This document shows positions 46,036 to 59,149 of a DNA stretch of 64,000 nt, in pieces. Source of the stretch: Epiperipatus broadwayi (Eukaryota; Onychophora; Udeonychophora; Euonychophora; Peripatidae). A program made the position numbers and the translations under genes. The DNA lies in assembly GCA_028023455.1 (NCBI GenBank), contig JAQFVV010012490.1:64001-128000 (forward strand), written 5' to 3'. The notes under the pieces were generated by a model, which had not been told where the DNA came from, ran no database searches, and was given only the letters and a program-made list of their open reading frames with translations. Within the stretch, counting starts at the first letter, position 1. Each line of letters begins with the position of its first letter.

Positions 46036-49000
46036 TATTAATAAATATTATTGATACAAGTTTTTAGTATAACCTCTTACTGATTGTAAATATCATTTAT
46101 TTAAATCAATCAATATCTGAATGAATATTTTAAATAAAAAATAAAGAGTGCATTTCTTTTCCTCAATATTATGTACTAACAACATCATTTTCCAGTGAGA
46201 ATTTATATTAAAAAATTCTCAATGCAATCTTTTTTTGAATATTAAAATACCTTTTAAATAGCCAATTACAGACTGGCTATTAAATATGACTAATTATAAA
46301 TATTGGATGATGAGAATTTTATTTATTTATTTATTTTCTTCTTGTTTTACCATTTAATTAATTGGACGGGTGGTGAGAAAGATCACCTGTGAGCTATATC
46401 TGAAAAAAATCCAAAAGGCAGTTCAGATAATAATAAAAAAACTTTTATCTGGTCTAGGATGTGTTAACATTAGGTCACAAAAATTCTTCAGTTTATTAGA
46501 TATTGGATAGATAAAGGGAAGGGTGTTGGAAATTGAAAGCTTGACAAGAGAAATGCCAGGTGAGGATGTTAAAATATTCTATTTTGAAAATTAGCTAAAC
46601 CATATTTGCAACACTATGCATAATTGCCTACATTATTTATGTATCATTCTTGTTATGTTGCATACATCCATACATAGATCATAGGATAAAATATCTAGAA
46701 TAATAAATTTTTTATTGGATAGCTATTTATATCAGATTATTCATGGTTTGAGTATATCCTTTATTTTACCATGTATTTTGATCAAACTGAGAAGGCAGTG
46801 AAAATATATCACTACCAAATTCTAATTGCTACATAATAGCACTCTAATGATCATCTCATCAATAATCAATTAATCACTTCTGCTCAAATTCTGCTCTGGG
46901 AATGGGTCATAGCTTCTCTGCCCATATTAATGGCTTGACCTATTACTGCCTAACCGTAAAATCATGCCAAAGTAATAGCATCTATTTATAATCTATTCAT
47001 CATTTTTCCCCTCACATTTTTATGCAGTGGGAATAATAAAAATTGGACACCCAACTATTAGAATCTGATTAAAGGTTTTACATATTTAAAAATTGTTCCT
47101 AAAATTAGGATTTTTTTCTAAAAAGAATTTTAGCATTGAGTTATGTAGTCAACTTATAAAGAACATTTGTATTCATCCTAAGACAGTATTCCCATTATTT
47201 TTCAATAGTTTCTAATAGAAAATATTATACCAAATAAAGCAACACATGACTTTAACTTTTTTAGCTTACTTTCAAAATCTGCATTAGGAAAATTAAATCA
47301 TAAATATATAACTGAGAACACTGAAATAAACAGGTTTTGGCTTCATATCAGTTCTATACATAATACTAGCAAGATGATTCAGTTCAAAATGTTTGTATTG
47401 AATTTCATATTATTATCTTTCATAATATTAAAGAAGTAATGATGACAGGTAAATGTGCAAATGTAAATTATATTTTTCACTAAAAATTGGAGTGTTAATA
47501 TAGTATTACTTTTTATAGATATAATAAACACCTCCATACTTTCCCATTCTTTTTAAATTCTTTTACTTGATTAAGTATTCAAACAGATAATAGATTGCTC
47601 TAGAGCAGTGAATAGAATAGTATAAAATGTTATAGCATCTAATCTCAAAATTTCAATACAAAATAATGATCACATTATATAGAGTCACAAATTATGCTGC
47701 ACTTAGCTACATGACATCAATTATACACTGCCAAAAGAAAAATGTAAGCAAGCAAGTAAAAATGTAAATAAACAAACAAAAAAAACCATTAACATTTGAA
47801 AATTTGGGTTATTTGACAGCATTTTCCCTTCTCTAATTGTCTATACAATTATATACATTAATAAGATTTCTTCAGTTTGTGTTGAAAGGAAATATATTTT
47901 ATTCTTCTTTTATTATCCTTTCCAAATTTCATGTGCAGTATTTTGTGTAATAAAATATTTTCTGAGCATAATGCTAAAAAAAAAAAAAATATTTTAGAAC
48001 ATATTTAAAATTAACGTTGATTTTAAAACATTAAAATAATTCAAAAGATTATAATTTCCTGATAAAAAGACTAGTTTATTATGTTTCCATAAGAAATAAA
48101 GGTATTGAAAAAAAAGAATATTGCCCAGAGCTATTTAATAGGATAAAGTCCGACTTTTAGCTATTTATTTATGAATGAGCATGCTCAGTAAAATATATGT
48201 AAATATGTCTCCTCAATTTATTATTAATAGCTATATTATTATTATTTTTAAAATTTTGTTATTACTGTGATCTTGGTTTATATACATACTATACATATGA
48301 AAAAACTTTCATGTTATATGTATATATATGCAGATTGAAAAGTACTGTACATTTGCAATTTAATAAACAATTTGTATTCTATTCTAATCAATGTTTATTA
48401 ACAAAATATGAGCTATTATACACTACATATGTTGACTGCAAGAGAGGCTTGGAACAAAATATAGGTAGTTCATAGTTCCACTATATGTGGCATATAAATT
48501 AGTACTGCATATTAATAAATACAAATTAAACTTTTCAAGAAAATTTAAACATATTAATTATATCTAATAAACTAAAATAATTACAGAAAAATAAATAATT
48601 ATTACAGAATAGGTGAAAATAAATATACAGCACATGCTTAATAAAACTTAAAAGACATAAACTGAAAAAATATCTACTTATGGTACTTTAGATTGAAAAA
48701 TTTGTACTCAAATATGTAATAAATACTTTAGTACATACTGGTTTAATAATCTTTACTTAAAACCACGGGTTTTCATCTGTATGAATAATTTTTCATGTAA
48801 AAAAATATGTAAGATAATCAATTATTTCCAAAACACTTACCACAGATGAACATTAATGCTTACATTTTTATGACATCTCAAGGCAATTCTAGAATGTCGA
48901 TAAGCTGAATATATATAAAAAAAGAATAAACATTTACCAGTTAAAATATTTTATACATTGAAATTATATTTCTTAATAAATAATGTTTTAATGAAATGAT

Positions 49001-49228
49001 TGTAGGTGCACATAAATAAATAAAAGACAAAATAATGGTCAAAGTAGTTCAAGAAATTGAAATCATTGGTATTTGCTAACTACTAGCCTCCCAAATCAGA
49101 AATATTATATGTTATTAAAAAGTGATAAAATAAATTATGTAACTATTGTAATTAGTATACTACATTGATTACAAAAAATATGCTTATTCACTCAATAAAT
49201 GAACCTAGAGTAACATATATATATATAT
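46036..49228. other. ~3.2 kb AT-rich stretch, nothing recognised
   Basis: No coding motif or repeat beyond A/T runs (A13 at about 47977) and a (AT)n tract at 49214-49228 that served as the target of the LTR-type element. Confidence 0.5.
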
Positions 49229-51662
49229 TGTAACGATATATAAATATGTCGTTACATTTATTTAAAATAAAAACTTAAAAGTTTGCAAATAAAAGTAAAA
49301 AACTAAATGCTAAAATTAAAATGTTTGTTAAACGTATATACATTTGCACAGAGGCCAAACTTTAAAAATATTTTTTTTTAAAAAAAACAAATAAGTATTT
49401 GAACGTACTTTTTTTATAAAAAAGTACAAGATTTAAAAATAAAAACAGGTATTAATTAATGTAATCTGTAAATGGAAATGATTGTTTATAAATTGTTTGA
49501 AAAGCAAGCTAGCTTCGGGCTCTTGTATAATTAAAAAGCCAGATGAAAAGTTAGATAAGAGAAGAAAGAGATTTTAGCTTGACCAATGGAAGCAAATAAA
49601 GGCCCGGACCATAACGAAAAAAAATAGAACAGTGACGTTTTTGTTCATGGAATCCATAGGAGGATTATAAAAAGAAAAATACTGAGTTCCAGTCAGTTTT
49701 TCCAACTTGATTTTGGTGAGTCGAGCGACAAGACGCACTTGTCGTCCTCACTCACTTATTTTAAAAATGCAAAGACTGTGATACCAGAACAGAACCAGCT
49801 AATGCTACCTCCAGAATATCAGACCCGTCTTCCAGGAAAGTCTCCGTGGGAATTGCCAACGAAAACATGGACTCTTCTACCATAAGCAATAGAACTGAAC
49901 AATTGTTAAAATCATAATATTAATTAAGAACTTTAAAGATTGATAAGTTAATTTAAATTTTATAAAAAAAACTCTTCTCTGACTTATGTGTCAACTCAAT
50001 TGATAATGTGTAATTTTATATATGTTTGCATTTGATAAAAAAAATCATTTCTATTTATTATTTATTTGTATTAATATTTATTGTTTAAATTTTAAATGAG
50101 GAAATTTAAGGTTGGGTATAGACGTTGCATAGATTCGTTAGCGGTTGATAATGTTGTGGTTTTCACATTCGATTAGAATATATGTCAACGATATCACTGC
50201 AAGCATCTTACGATGAATGCTAATGGGATTTGTATATTCCCTATGCAAGTGACGTTTATCGATGACTTTGTATTTTGATCGGTTGTGTTTAATTTGGAAT
50301 GTTTTTGACCGTGGAATCTGTGCAGCTAATCTGTACTCAACATTTTAAAACAAATTTTATAAAATGCATTTGTGCGAACGTATTTAAATGTTAAATTTAA
50401 GTCGGGCGTGAATGGCTATATAGTTTGTAAAGTTATGTTAAGGGAGGGTAATCTTAGGTTATTCATTTCGTAGTTGAATTGGTTCAATGGATTGGATATA
50501 TTTGTGTAATTAGTAGATGTAGTATGAGGTTCGCTATGGGCAGGATTATAGATATACGCCACACACCCTCTGTTTGCCTATGGATGGGTTTGCAAGTCGG
50601 CAGAAGACCGCAGTCCATTCCTATGGAGTTTTTTGTTTATTGTTCTACTTGCCAACAGATGTCACATTCCTGTTGGTGGAGAGTCAATGTCTTCTCTATT
50701 TCTACTTATTGTTCAGATGTACATTCCTGACAATATAGTATTTTGTGTTGTCGTATCATGCTACATTGAATACATGAATGTATCAGATGAATTGATGCCA
50801 GTTTGACTACGAATTTTGGCCTAAGGTTAAATAGGGATAGAATGTTTATTTTCAAATGGAAATCTATGTAGTCTATTCATAATCGACCCTAAATAAAATT
50901 GCATTAAATTTAAGTTGTTTATAGACGCTTGCATGGATGGTTTATTGGTTAACTATGTTTTGCGTTTTCATATTTGATCAAAATATATAGACATTCGATA
51001 AATAATGATACCTTACGGTGAGTATCTAAAATGTATTTATTCGGATGTCTTTTAAGTTATTGGTGACAATGCAAGTATCTTATGGTGAATACTATTGGGT
51101 TACGTATAAATTTCCCTCCGCAATTGTCAGTAATCAATAATTTTGTATTTTGATCGTTTATGTTTATTTTGAAATGTTTTTGACCGTGAAATCTATGTAA
51201 CCGATCTGTATTCAACATTATAAACAAGCTTTCATAAATTTATCTGTGAGAACTTAATTAAAATGTAAAATTAGAATATAATGGTAATTAAAGGTAAATT
51301 AAAGTCAAAAATCAAAGTTAAAAATGTAGGTTAAATTTTGAAATGTAAAACTAATACTAAAATAATTTTAAATCTTATATATATGTGCATAAATAAATAT
51401 TTTATGTGTTAATTTCTGGCAGTGGCTTTTATTTATTGATATTTAAGATATAAATTAAGACATAGATTTTTATCTCTGCGTCTCCGCTGAGCTAGTGACT
51501 TGGGCTAACGATCGGAATATTTAAATAAAGTGGAATTTTAACAGCGTGTATCTGCCTACTCTATAAATTTTTCTAGGCTCAAATGCTTAGATGGCGCCCT
51601 GGTAGTTGCAGATATTGTTTTTGCGGTTAGATTCGATCTTCACTTTCATTTCGATCATTATA
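49229..51662 (+). repeat. 5' LTR-like repeat (long form)
   Basis: Starts with a 28-bp palindromic hairpin (TGTAACGA...TCGTTACA, 49229-49256). Contains CCAAT (49583), a TGACG half site (49633), a TATA box (TATAAAAAG, 49676) and AATAAA signals (e.g. about 51526). Relative to the right repeat it has about 380 bp more: a second, diverged copy of its own 50110-50400 segment lies at 50920-51260. An 83-codon frame at 50479-50730 has no known motif. Confidence 0.6.
49583..49700 (+). promoter_or_regulatory. CCAAT/TATA promoter of the LTR-like repeat
   Basis: GACCAATGGA (49581-49590), AGTGACGTTTT (49631-49641) and GGATTATAAAAAG (49672-49684) lie in the order and spacing of a pol II promoter, with a GC-richer transcribed leader after it (49700-49880). 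Repeated in the right copy at 52629-52732, where TGACG is TGATG. Confidence 0.5.
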
Positions 51663-51664
51663 AT

Positions 51665-51681
51665 TGGCATCCCAAGTGTGG
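51665..51681 (+). promoter_or_regulatory. Candidate tRNA primer binding site (Lys-type)
   Basis: TGGCATCCCAAGTGTGG lies 2 bp after the left LTR-like repeat. It resembles the known tRNA-Lys PBS TGGCGCCCAACGTGGGG with a few mismatches. Position and leading TGG are as expected for an LTR element. The rest of the internal region (to 52276) is AT-rich with A15-A18 runs and no gag; a convincing polypurine tract before the right repeat is not seen. Confidence 0.5.
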
Positions 51682-52276
51682 CCTTACCTCAGAGATTGAC
51701 CCTGAGAAGAGGAATTGATGATGATGAAATTTTCTATCTTTAATAAATCATGAGTGCCCTGAGAATTTTAAAAGTGAATCATGCCCGTAAATTTTTTGCT
51801 GAAATTGTATAAATATATTTGTTGTATTGATGTGGAGTTGCAGTTTGAAGTTTTGTTTAAAAAGTGCTGCCAGTAAGAAAAATTGCACATATGTAGAGAT
51901 AAATTCGAGGAATAAAAACTAATAAATAAAACGTAATAATAAATCTAAATCATTTTTTTTTAAAAAAAAAAAAAAGTCTTGTTAAATTAAAATCTAATCG
52001 TTCAACTTGCCTAAGTAATAGTTAAAGGTAGGAGAAATGAAACTTGGAAGGGAGGGGGCAGAAATTTAGCTGGTAGTAAGGAATCATCAGTCAATTTTTT
52101 TTAAATCATTATATTTGTGTGTAATTACTGTTTTGTCTTGTAAAAAAAAAAAAAAAAAAAGTTTTGTCCTTTTGAAATTTTCATATATAATCAATTTGTG
52201 TAACGTAATTACTAACACTAAGTAAATTCTTTTTTTTTTTTTTAATGTTTTTGTTTTTTGAGGAAGTTTACTGATA

Positions 52277-54327
52277 TGTAACGATATATAAATATGTCGT
52301 TACATTTATTTAAAATAAAAACTTAAAAGTTCGCAAATAAAAGTAAAAAACTAAACGCTAAAATTAAAATGTTTGTTAAACGTATATACATTCGCACAGA
52401 GGCCAAACTTTAAAAATATTTTTTTTTAAAAAAACAAATAAGTATTTGAATGTACTTTTTTTTATAAAAAAGTACAAGATTTAAAAATAAAAACAGGTAT
52501 TAATTAATGTAATCTGTAAATGGAAATGATTGTTTATAAATTGTTTGAAAAGCAAGATAGCTTCGGGCTCTTGTATAATTAAAAAGTCAGATGAAAAGTT
52601 AGATAAGAGAAGAAAGAGATTCTAGCTTGACCAATGGAAGCAAATAAAGGCCCGGACCATAACGAAAAAAAATAGAACAGTGATGTTTTTGTTCATGGAA
52701 TCCATAGGAGGATTATAAAAAGAAAAATACTGAGTTCCAGTCAGTTTTTCCAACTTGATTTTGGTGAGTCGAGTGACAAGACGCACTTGTCGTCCTCACT
52801 CACTTATTTTAAAAATGCAAAGACTGTGATACCAGAACAGAACCAGCTAATGCTACCTCCAGAATATCAGACCCGTCTTCCAGGAAAGTCTCCGTGGGAA
52901 TTGCCAACGGGAACATGGACTCTTCTACCGTAAGCAATAGAACTGAACAATTGTTAAAATCATAATATTAATTAAGAACTTTAAAGATTGATAAGTTAAT
53001 TTAAATTTTATAAAAAAAACTCTTCTCTGACTTATGTGTCAACTCAATTGATAATGTGTAATTTTATATATGTTTGCGTTTGATAAAAAAAATCATTTCC
53101 ATTTATTATTTATTTGCATTAATATTTATTGTTTAAATTTTAAATGAGGAAATTTAAGGTTGGGTATAGATGTTGCATAGATTCGTTAGCGGTTGATAAT
53201 GTTGTGGTTTTCACATTCGATTAGAATATATGTCAACGATATCACTGCAAGCATCTTACGATGAATGCTAATGGGATTTGTATATTCCCTATGCAAGTGA
53301 CGTTTATCGATGACTTTGTATTTTGATCGGTTGTGTTTAATTTGGAATGTTTTTGACCGTGGAATCTGTGCAACTAATCTGTACTCAACATTTTAAAACA
53401 AATTTTATAAAATGCATTTGTGCGAACGTATTTAAATGTTAAATTTAAGTCGGGCGTGAATGGCTATATAGTTTGTAAAGTTATATTAAGGGAGGGTAAT
53501 CTTAGGTTATTCATTTCGTAGTTGAATTGGTTCAATGGATTGGATATATTTGTGTAATTAGTAGATGTAGTATGAGGTCCGCTATGGGCAGGATTATAGA
53601 TATACGCCACACACCCTCTGTTTGCCTATGGATGGGTTTGTAAGTCGGCAGAAGACCACAGTCCATTCCTATGGAGTTTTTTGTTTATTGTTCTACTTGC
53701 CAACAGATGTCACATTCCTGTTGGTGGAGAGTCAATGTCTTCTCTATTTCTACTTATTGTTCAGATGTACATTCCTGACAATATAGTATTTTGTGTTGTC
53801 ATATCATGCTACATTGAATACATGAATGTATCAGATGGATTGGCGCCAGTTTGGTTGCGAAATTTGTTGCCTAAGGTTAAATCAGGGAAGAATATTTTCT
53901 TTTCAAATGCAGATCTATATAGTCTATTCATACTTGACTATCTAAATAAAATATTAAACTCATTGAAACTTAGTTAAATGTAAAATTAAAAGTTAATATA
54001 AAAATCTAAAATGTTAAACTTATTCCTCAAAATTTAAATGTTATTTTATATGTGCGTAAATAAATATTTTTTATGTGTTAATTTCTGGCAGTGGCTTTTA
54101 TTCTTTTATATTTAAGATATAAAATTTATATTTTATAATCTCTGCTACTCTCTGAGTTAGTGACTTGGGCTAACGATCGGAATATTTAAATAAAGTGGAA
54201 TCTTAACAGCACGTATCTGCCTACTTTATAAATTTTTCTAGGCTCAAATGCCTAGATGGCACCCTGGTAGTTGCAGATATTGTGTTTGCGGTTAGATTCG
54301 ATCTCCACTTTTATTTCGATTGTTATA
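52277..54327 (+). repeat. 3' LTR-like repeat (short form)
   Basis: Mirrors the left repeat from the terminal palindrome (52277-52304) through CCAAT (52631) and TATA (52724) to the end GTTATA. Lacks the second internal subunit present in the left copy; at about 53880-54000 it has its own variant text, giving a 98-codon frame (53681-53977) with no known motif. Confidence 0.6.
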
Positions 54328-54339
54328 ATATATATATAT

Positions 54340-54567
54340 ATTGAGACTGTTTGGGTTACATGGCATAAAGCAACATAGTAGTGTGAGTGCACATATATAT
54401 GTATAAAGTACAGGAAAAGTAGAAATAAACACAGACATAAATTTTGTAGATATTTTTCTACATTTCCTGGAATAAAAATAATAAGTAAAGGGTTAAATAA
54501 CTGAATTTAAAACAGAATTTTATTATAAATTAAAACACTTAAAAAGATTTAAATAAATATTAATATT

Positions 54568-54602
<35 letters not shown>

Positions 54603-55740
54603 TAGAAATTTAAAAACAAGTATGGTATTTTTGAAATCATTTAATTAATTGGTAAATTATCTATTTTTAAAAATCTTTATATATCACACTTTGATTAAAT
54701 TTCAAAGTTGCTTTTGAAAGGATTAGTGATCTTTTTGAAAAGATAAAAAAAACTCTAAGGTGTTTTATCACCTTAGATGACTCTTATAAAAAGACTGATA
54801 AAAATATCAGTTCAGTTTGTTTTTAGTGTTTTGAGAAATAGTGACCAAGTTGGCCAGCTACACAGTTTGGCTAGTAAAAAATTTCATGAAGTAGTTAGCT
54901 GCAGTATAGCAGAATAGCTAGTTGCAAAGCTGGTTATACAGAGCTACCATGATAATGTAAGAATGCAAAGAAGCAGTTGTTCTACAGTTCAGTGGTGGAG
55001 TTTGAATTCACATTGAGAAAAATGACCCACTTCTTTGTGTTGACATTCATAGCCTTAAATGTGGGCAAAACAGTTTGCTGGCCTGAAGCTCATCAAATCC
55101 TAGATGGTAGGGAACTCATGGAATGCCAACAAATTACTTGATGCCTTTTCTGATGCTGATAATTGCCTGTATTATGCCTATTTTGATGATGGACCAAAAA
55201 CCAAGCTTACCAATAGAAATCTTGAAGAAATGGTATATGTTTGCTGCTGTTCATCTATGTATGCAGGGAAGCACAAATAAACATATATACAAAAGTGAAT
55301 TGTTTTAAAATAATTCATTTAAAAGACATTTTTAAATTTTTAATATTTAATTTAAAGATGTTATGATTAGTTAAATGCAACCTATGATAGCATTATATAT
55401 AATAATGAAATTTTAATTTATTTGGTTTAAAATGACATTTGAATCTATAACTTAAAATAAAACAAATATAATCTTCTTGAGTCAAACATCTAACAGAAAA
55501 GATCAATCCAAAGATGATTTGATATATATATTTTTACAGAAATTGTTTTTAATAATTCCTTAAAAAATGACATTTAAAAAAATATAACTTAAAACACAAA
55601 TAATATTGCTTGAATTATAATTAAGAGTGAAGAATAATTCATTGACCATTGTATTTTAGACTATGGAAGAAAAACAGACATTTTAAATTTAAAGAATTTT
55701 TATCTGTCAAAAAAAAAGTTTAAAGTATATATTTTTTAAA
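54340..55740 (+). repeat. Dispersed repeat R1, right copy
   Basis: Homologous to 899-1965 in the same order: 'TGTTTGGGTTACATGGCA', 'TTTCTACATTTCCTGGAATA', 'AAAGGGTTAAAT', 'GATGGACCAAAAACCAAGC' (about 55182) and 'GGGAAGCACAAATAAACATA' (about 55265). Contains an (ATT)n run at 54567-54602. A 61-codon frame at 55123-55308 has no motif. Confidence 0.7.
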
Positions 55741-55850
55741 AAAAAAAAGAAAACTAATCAATAAAGAGTAGAACTTACTATAAAATACCAAATAAAATTT
55801 ATATATTCTTAATAAAGAATAATTGTGAAAATAATTTTTAATAATTATAT

Positions 55851-57725
55851 TGTAACAGTTTGCTACCTGTGCATAACATGTATATAGGTGGTATATGTTT
55901 ATTACATATTTAAAATCTAAGTTTCTTCCTTTTTTTGTTTAAAAGGGAATTATGATGTGAACATACATATATAGTTAGTTCTGCACTGTACTCTTATCAC
56001 TCGCCCAGCATATTTATGGACGTCAATTTGACTCCAAGTGCCAATCCTATTTATGAGTAAATAAGAATTATGCTGGGAGAGAATGAATATCAACTTCTAA
56101 TAGATAGAGCTTATACCTCACTCAGGGGTAATGGTCATTGACCATGGGAAAAAGGTGGGAGAACAGATCAAATGCGCATGGAACGCATACACGATTCGTT
56201 TTACTTTCTTACTTTTATTCTTAATACTACTCTCTAATTGTACTAGGTGATCAAGGCTTTTAAAGAAATTAACACTGAACACACACAATTATACTTAAAA
56301 CACTAACTTAGTATTTATTAATAAAAAAAAAATAAAACAAAACAGAATCCCGTAATTGGGTATTGGTTTGTGCTCGAATACTTGAAGGATATGCATGCAA
56401 ATACACACCCTGCATAGGTTCATAAATGTAACAAAAAACATATATATCATAGCATATAAAGTAAATGCAATCAGTCATTATTCGGTCTATTCATTCATAC
56501 AGTTATATAGGGCGTTATTTCAGATATCTCTTTATTTTCTTTTAGCCCTTACACATTTTTATTTTACTGAAATATGTTCTTTTTCAAGAGGTGACTGGTA
56601 TTTACAAAAATATTTGAGTTACCTTGCTTTATCTCACCCGGGTGTAGATGAATGGTAATGTTCACTGGCTTCGTGCTGCGATGTAGTGAATAAGTGATTT
56701 CTTTCTTTTTGTAGTCCTCTGTGGATTCCACAAGGAACAATCAATGGCATTCAGTGAATGTTGTTCTCTCTGTAATTTAGGAAGGGCTTCACTCTTACAA
56801 GAACAGCAACCACAATACCTCTGCAGGATGAATGGCAGAGCCTGGTTCGTTCTTGTTCTTTACCCCAGCCTATTCATGGTTAACCAAGATATATAATTTT
56901 TAACTAATTTTTCTTTGATCCTGCTCATGGCATTAACAGTTCTAGAATTCCCTTCAAAAGTTCAGCTTTCAAACTCTAATTAAAAATGCTATTGTTTCCT
57001 CTCTTCTTTTTAATGAAACCACGTGGTTTGCCAATAAAAAACCTTTCAATAATTTTTCTTTTTTTCTATATGTTCAGGAATTTTAATTATACCTTGAGAT
57101 TCACATTCATTGTCTTTTATTTATAACATTTTCTTTTATTTATAACATTTTCATTTTTATTTATAACATTTTCTTTTATTTATAACATTTTCTTTTCTAA
57201 TTAAAACCGCTTTGTCTCGAGATAGCGATCTACACATTTTTTAATTCTTTATTTTCAATTAACATATCTTTTGGAATTTGTGCCTTTCGTCCATCTTGGA
57301 AACAATTTCCTTTCAATTAAAATAGCTTTATTCCATAAGATAGCAATCTATAACTTTCCTAATTCTTTCTTTGCAATTAACTTATTTTTTTTGTAAATTC
57401 TTTCCTTAGTCGTCCATCTTGGAATTAAAGCTTCGCCATGTAAATTTTCTTATTTTTATGAAACTATTACATTTATTCACCCATGCAGCAGTATAAATAC
57501 ATGCGTTTCTAAACAAAATACAAGAGCACAAACCATATAACCCCCCGTCCCTCTTATGTTTTAATTTATTTTTATATACCCATTTAAAATATACACACAC
57601 ACGCATACAAAACAACAATGAAAAAAATAATTTAACTTAATATTACTTTTGATTGAGTATATATATATAAGCTCACTGGTATCATCCTATGTCTTAGAAC
57701 AGGGTTTGAACCCAGCCCTGTTATA
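55851..57725. mobile_element. Possible solo LTR or insertion between R1 and R2
   Basis: Starts TGTAACAG (55851) and ends CTGTTATA (57725), near-inverted ends like those of the 49 kb element (TGTAAC...GTTATA), with ATAT on both sides. It separates R1 from R2, which in the left copy are separated by the HHR fold-back. GC-richer than its surroundings at 56100-56900; contains TATAAAG at 56456. No coding motif; frames at 56395-56658 and 57406-57618 (minus) are unassigned. AT-rich TSD carries little information. Confidence 0.35.
57117..57195 (+). repeat. Short tandem repeat, ~20-bp unit x4
   Basis: TTTTATTTATAACATTTTC repeats four times with minor variation. Confidence 0.85.
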
Positions 57726-59130
57726 ATATTGTATCAAATTAAAATATGTCAATGCTTGTCAAATATGTAAAATTCAATCATTTAAAAAAAAAAAAAATTA
57801 AATGTCAATTGAAATAGATTAATTGTATATGATAATATGTGCACAGATTATATATATGTATTGTAAATGAACTCATTAATATTGAAAACCACAATGTAAA
57901 AAATTGGATTTCTTTTTTATGTTAATCAACACCAATAGAAAAATTATAAAATTCTTATAATTATTTTATATTAAGTCAAATATGTTCAGAAATTACATGT
58001 GCATATATATGTCAATTGTATTGCAAATACTAATGTGTGTCAGATAGAGACTTATATATAAATTTTAACCATTCTTTTTATTATTAAATGTCAATTCAAA
58101 CATGTTCATTTTATGTTCAGCCACATGTCTGTGTGCTGCCTGTGTTAAATAACCATACAGGGAACCTATATGTAAATTATAATGTAATAACTTGAATTGT
58201 GCCTAGTAATTTTTAAATCACAAAATGCTAATTTTTTTACTGTATATCAATGAAAATCAAGGTTTAATTTATATGTATAGCCACATTCTAAAGATTTTAA
58301 TATCATTTTATTATTATTAATAAACTTGTATTCAATTGTTAAAAATTGTATTGCATCATCTCTTAGTTACCATAACAATACTTGAGCTTGTGTTCTCTGA
58401 GATAGATTAGAATATAATGGCTAAATATATGAATGGGGGTGAATTTTAGAGCTTTTAGGCATCCAGTGATGATAAATTATCATCATTCTGGTTGTCACAT
58501 AAGAATATATTCTTTAAAGTCCATGCACTTTATTTTATTTTAGTCTATTAGAAATTAAGTTATAGTTGGTCAGTATATTAATGGTACAAAATGGCCAGAG
58601 CATTGATGATGATCAGCATGTTTTAATATCCCAGCATTATTGTTTTGATTATTATGTATTCTGATGGATGAGCACTTAGTTTGGTCATGCAAACTAAGGG
58701 TTAAATAATTGCCCAAGCTGGCAAGGGCTAAATAGTTAGCCTGGTCTAAAGTAGACCCAGTTTCGAATCCAGTTGCAAGATGGACTGTTAATTTCTTTTG
58801 AATTATTTTGATGATGGCATCTCCATCAATGATGATGATGAATACTTTTTACTTATTGATAATGCTGGATAATTATACTATAATTGCTTTAAGGAGTTAA
58901 CTGGCTGATCTCTCAGAGAGTTATCAAGATTTCATGCTCTCTCTTTGAATATATAAAATTTCTTATATATTTTGGGATGTTAAACATTGCTTTAACATTT
59001 ATTTAATGTCATTAATATTTAATTTATATTTCATATTTTAATTAATTGGGGTTGATGTTTATGTTCCATCACTCCGAGTTTATGTTCATCTTCATCGATA
59101 TCCTCATCCTGTTACTATATATATTATAAA
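57726..59130 (+). repeat. Dispersed repeat R2, right copy
   Basis: Homologous to 2500-4020. Shares 'CCACATGTCTGTGTGCTG' (58122), 'CAGTATATTAATGGTA', 'AGAGCATTGATGATGATC' (58587), 'TTTAATATCCCAGCATTATT' (58621) and 'CTGATCTCTCAGAGAG'. A tRNA-like A/B box pair is seen at 58735-58785 (TAGTTAGCCTGG; AGTTTCGAATCC), better preserved than in the left copy. No protein motif. Confidence 0.65.
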
Positions 59131-59149
59131 GAGAGATGAACTCAGTCTC

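Larger units (their letters stand above)
49229..54327 (+). mobile_element. Non-autonomous LTR-type element with very long LTRs (LARD/TRIM-like)
   Basis: Two direct repeats of 2434 and 2051 bp (49229-51662; 52277-54327), about 97 percent identical by eye outside an indel, flank 614 bp of unique sequence. Both start TGTAACGA and end GTTATA or CATTATA. A PBS-like TGGCATCCCAAGTGTGG follows the left repeat after 2 bp. The element sits in an (AT)n tract, with ATATAT on both outer sides as possible TSD. No gag or pol. It needs proteins from another LTR element. A plain 3.05 kb tandem duplication is the alternative, but PBS position, TG start and internal promoter favour LTRs. Confidence 0.6.

Noticed and set aside
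50479-53977. Open frames of 83 and 98 codons in the LTR-like repeats
   Set aside because: Different frames are open in the two copies and neither shows a known domain.
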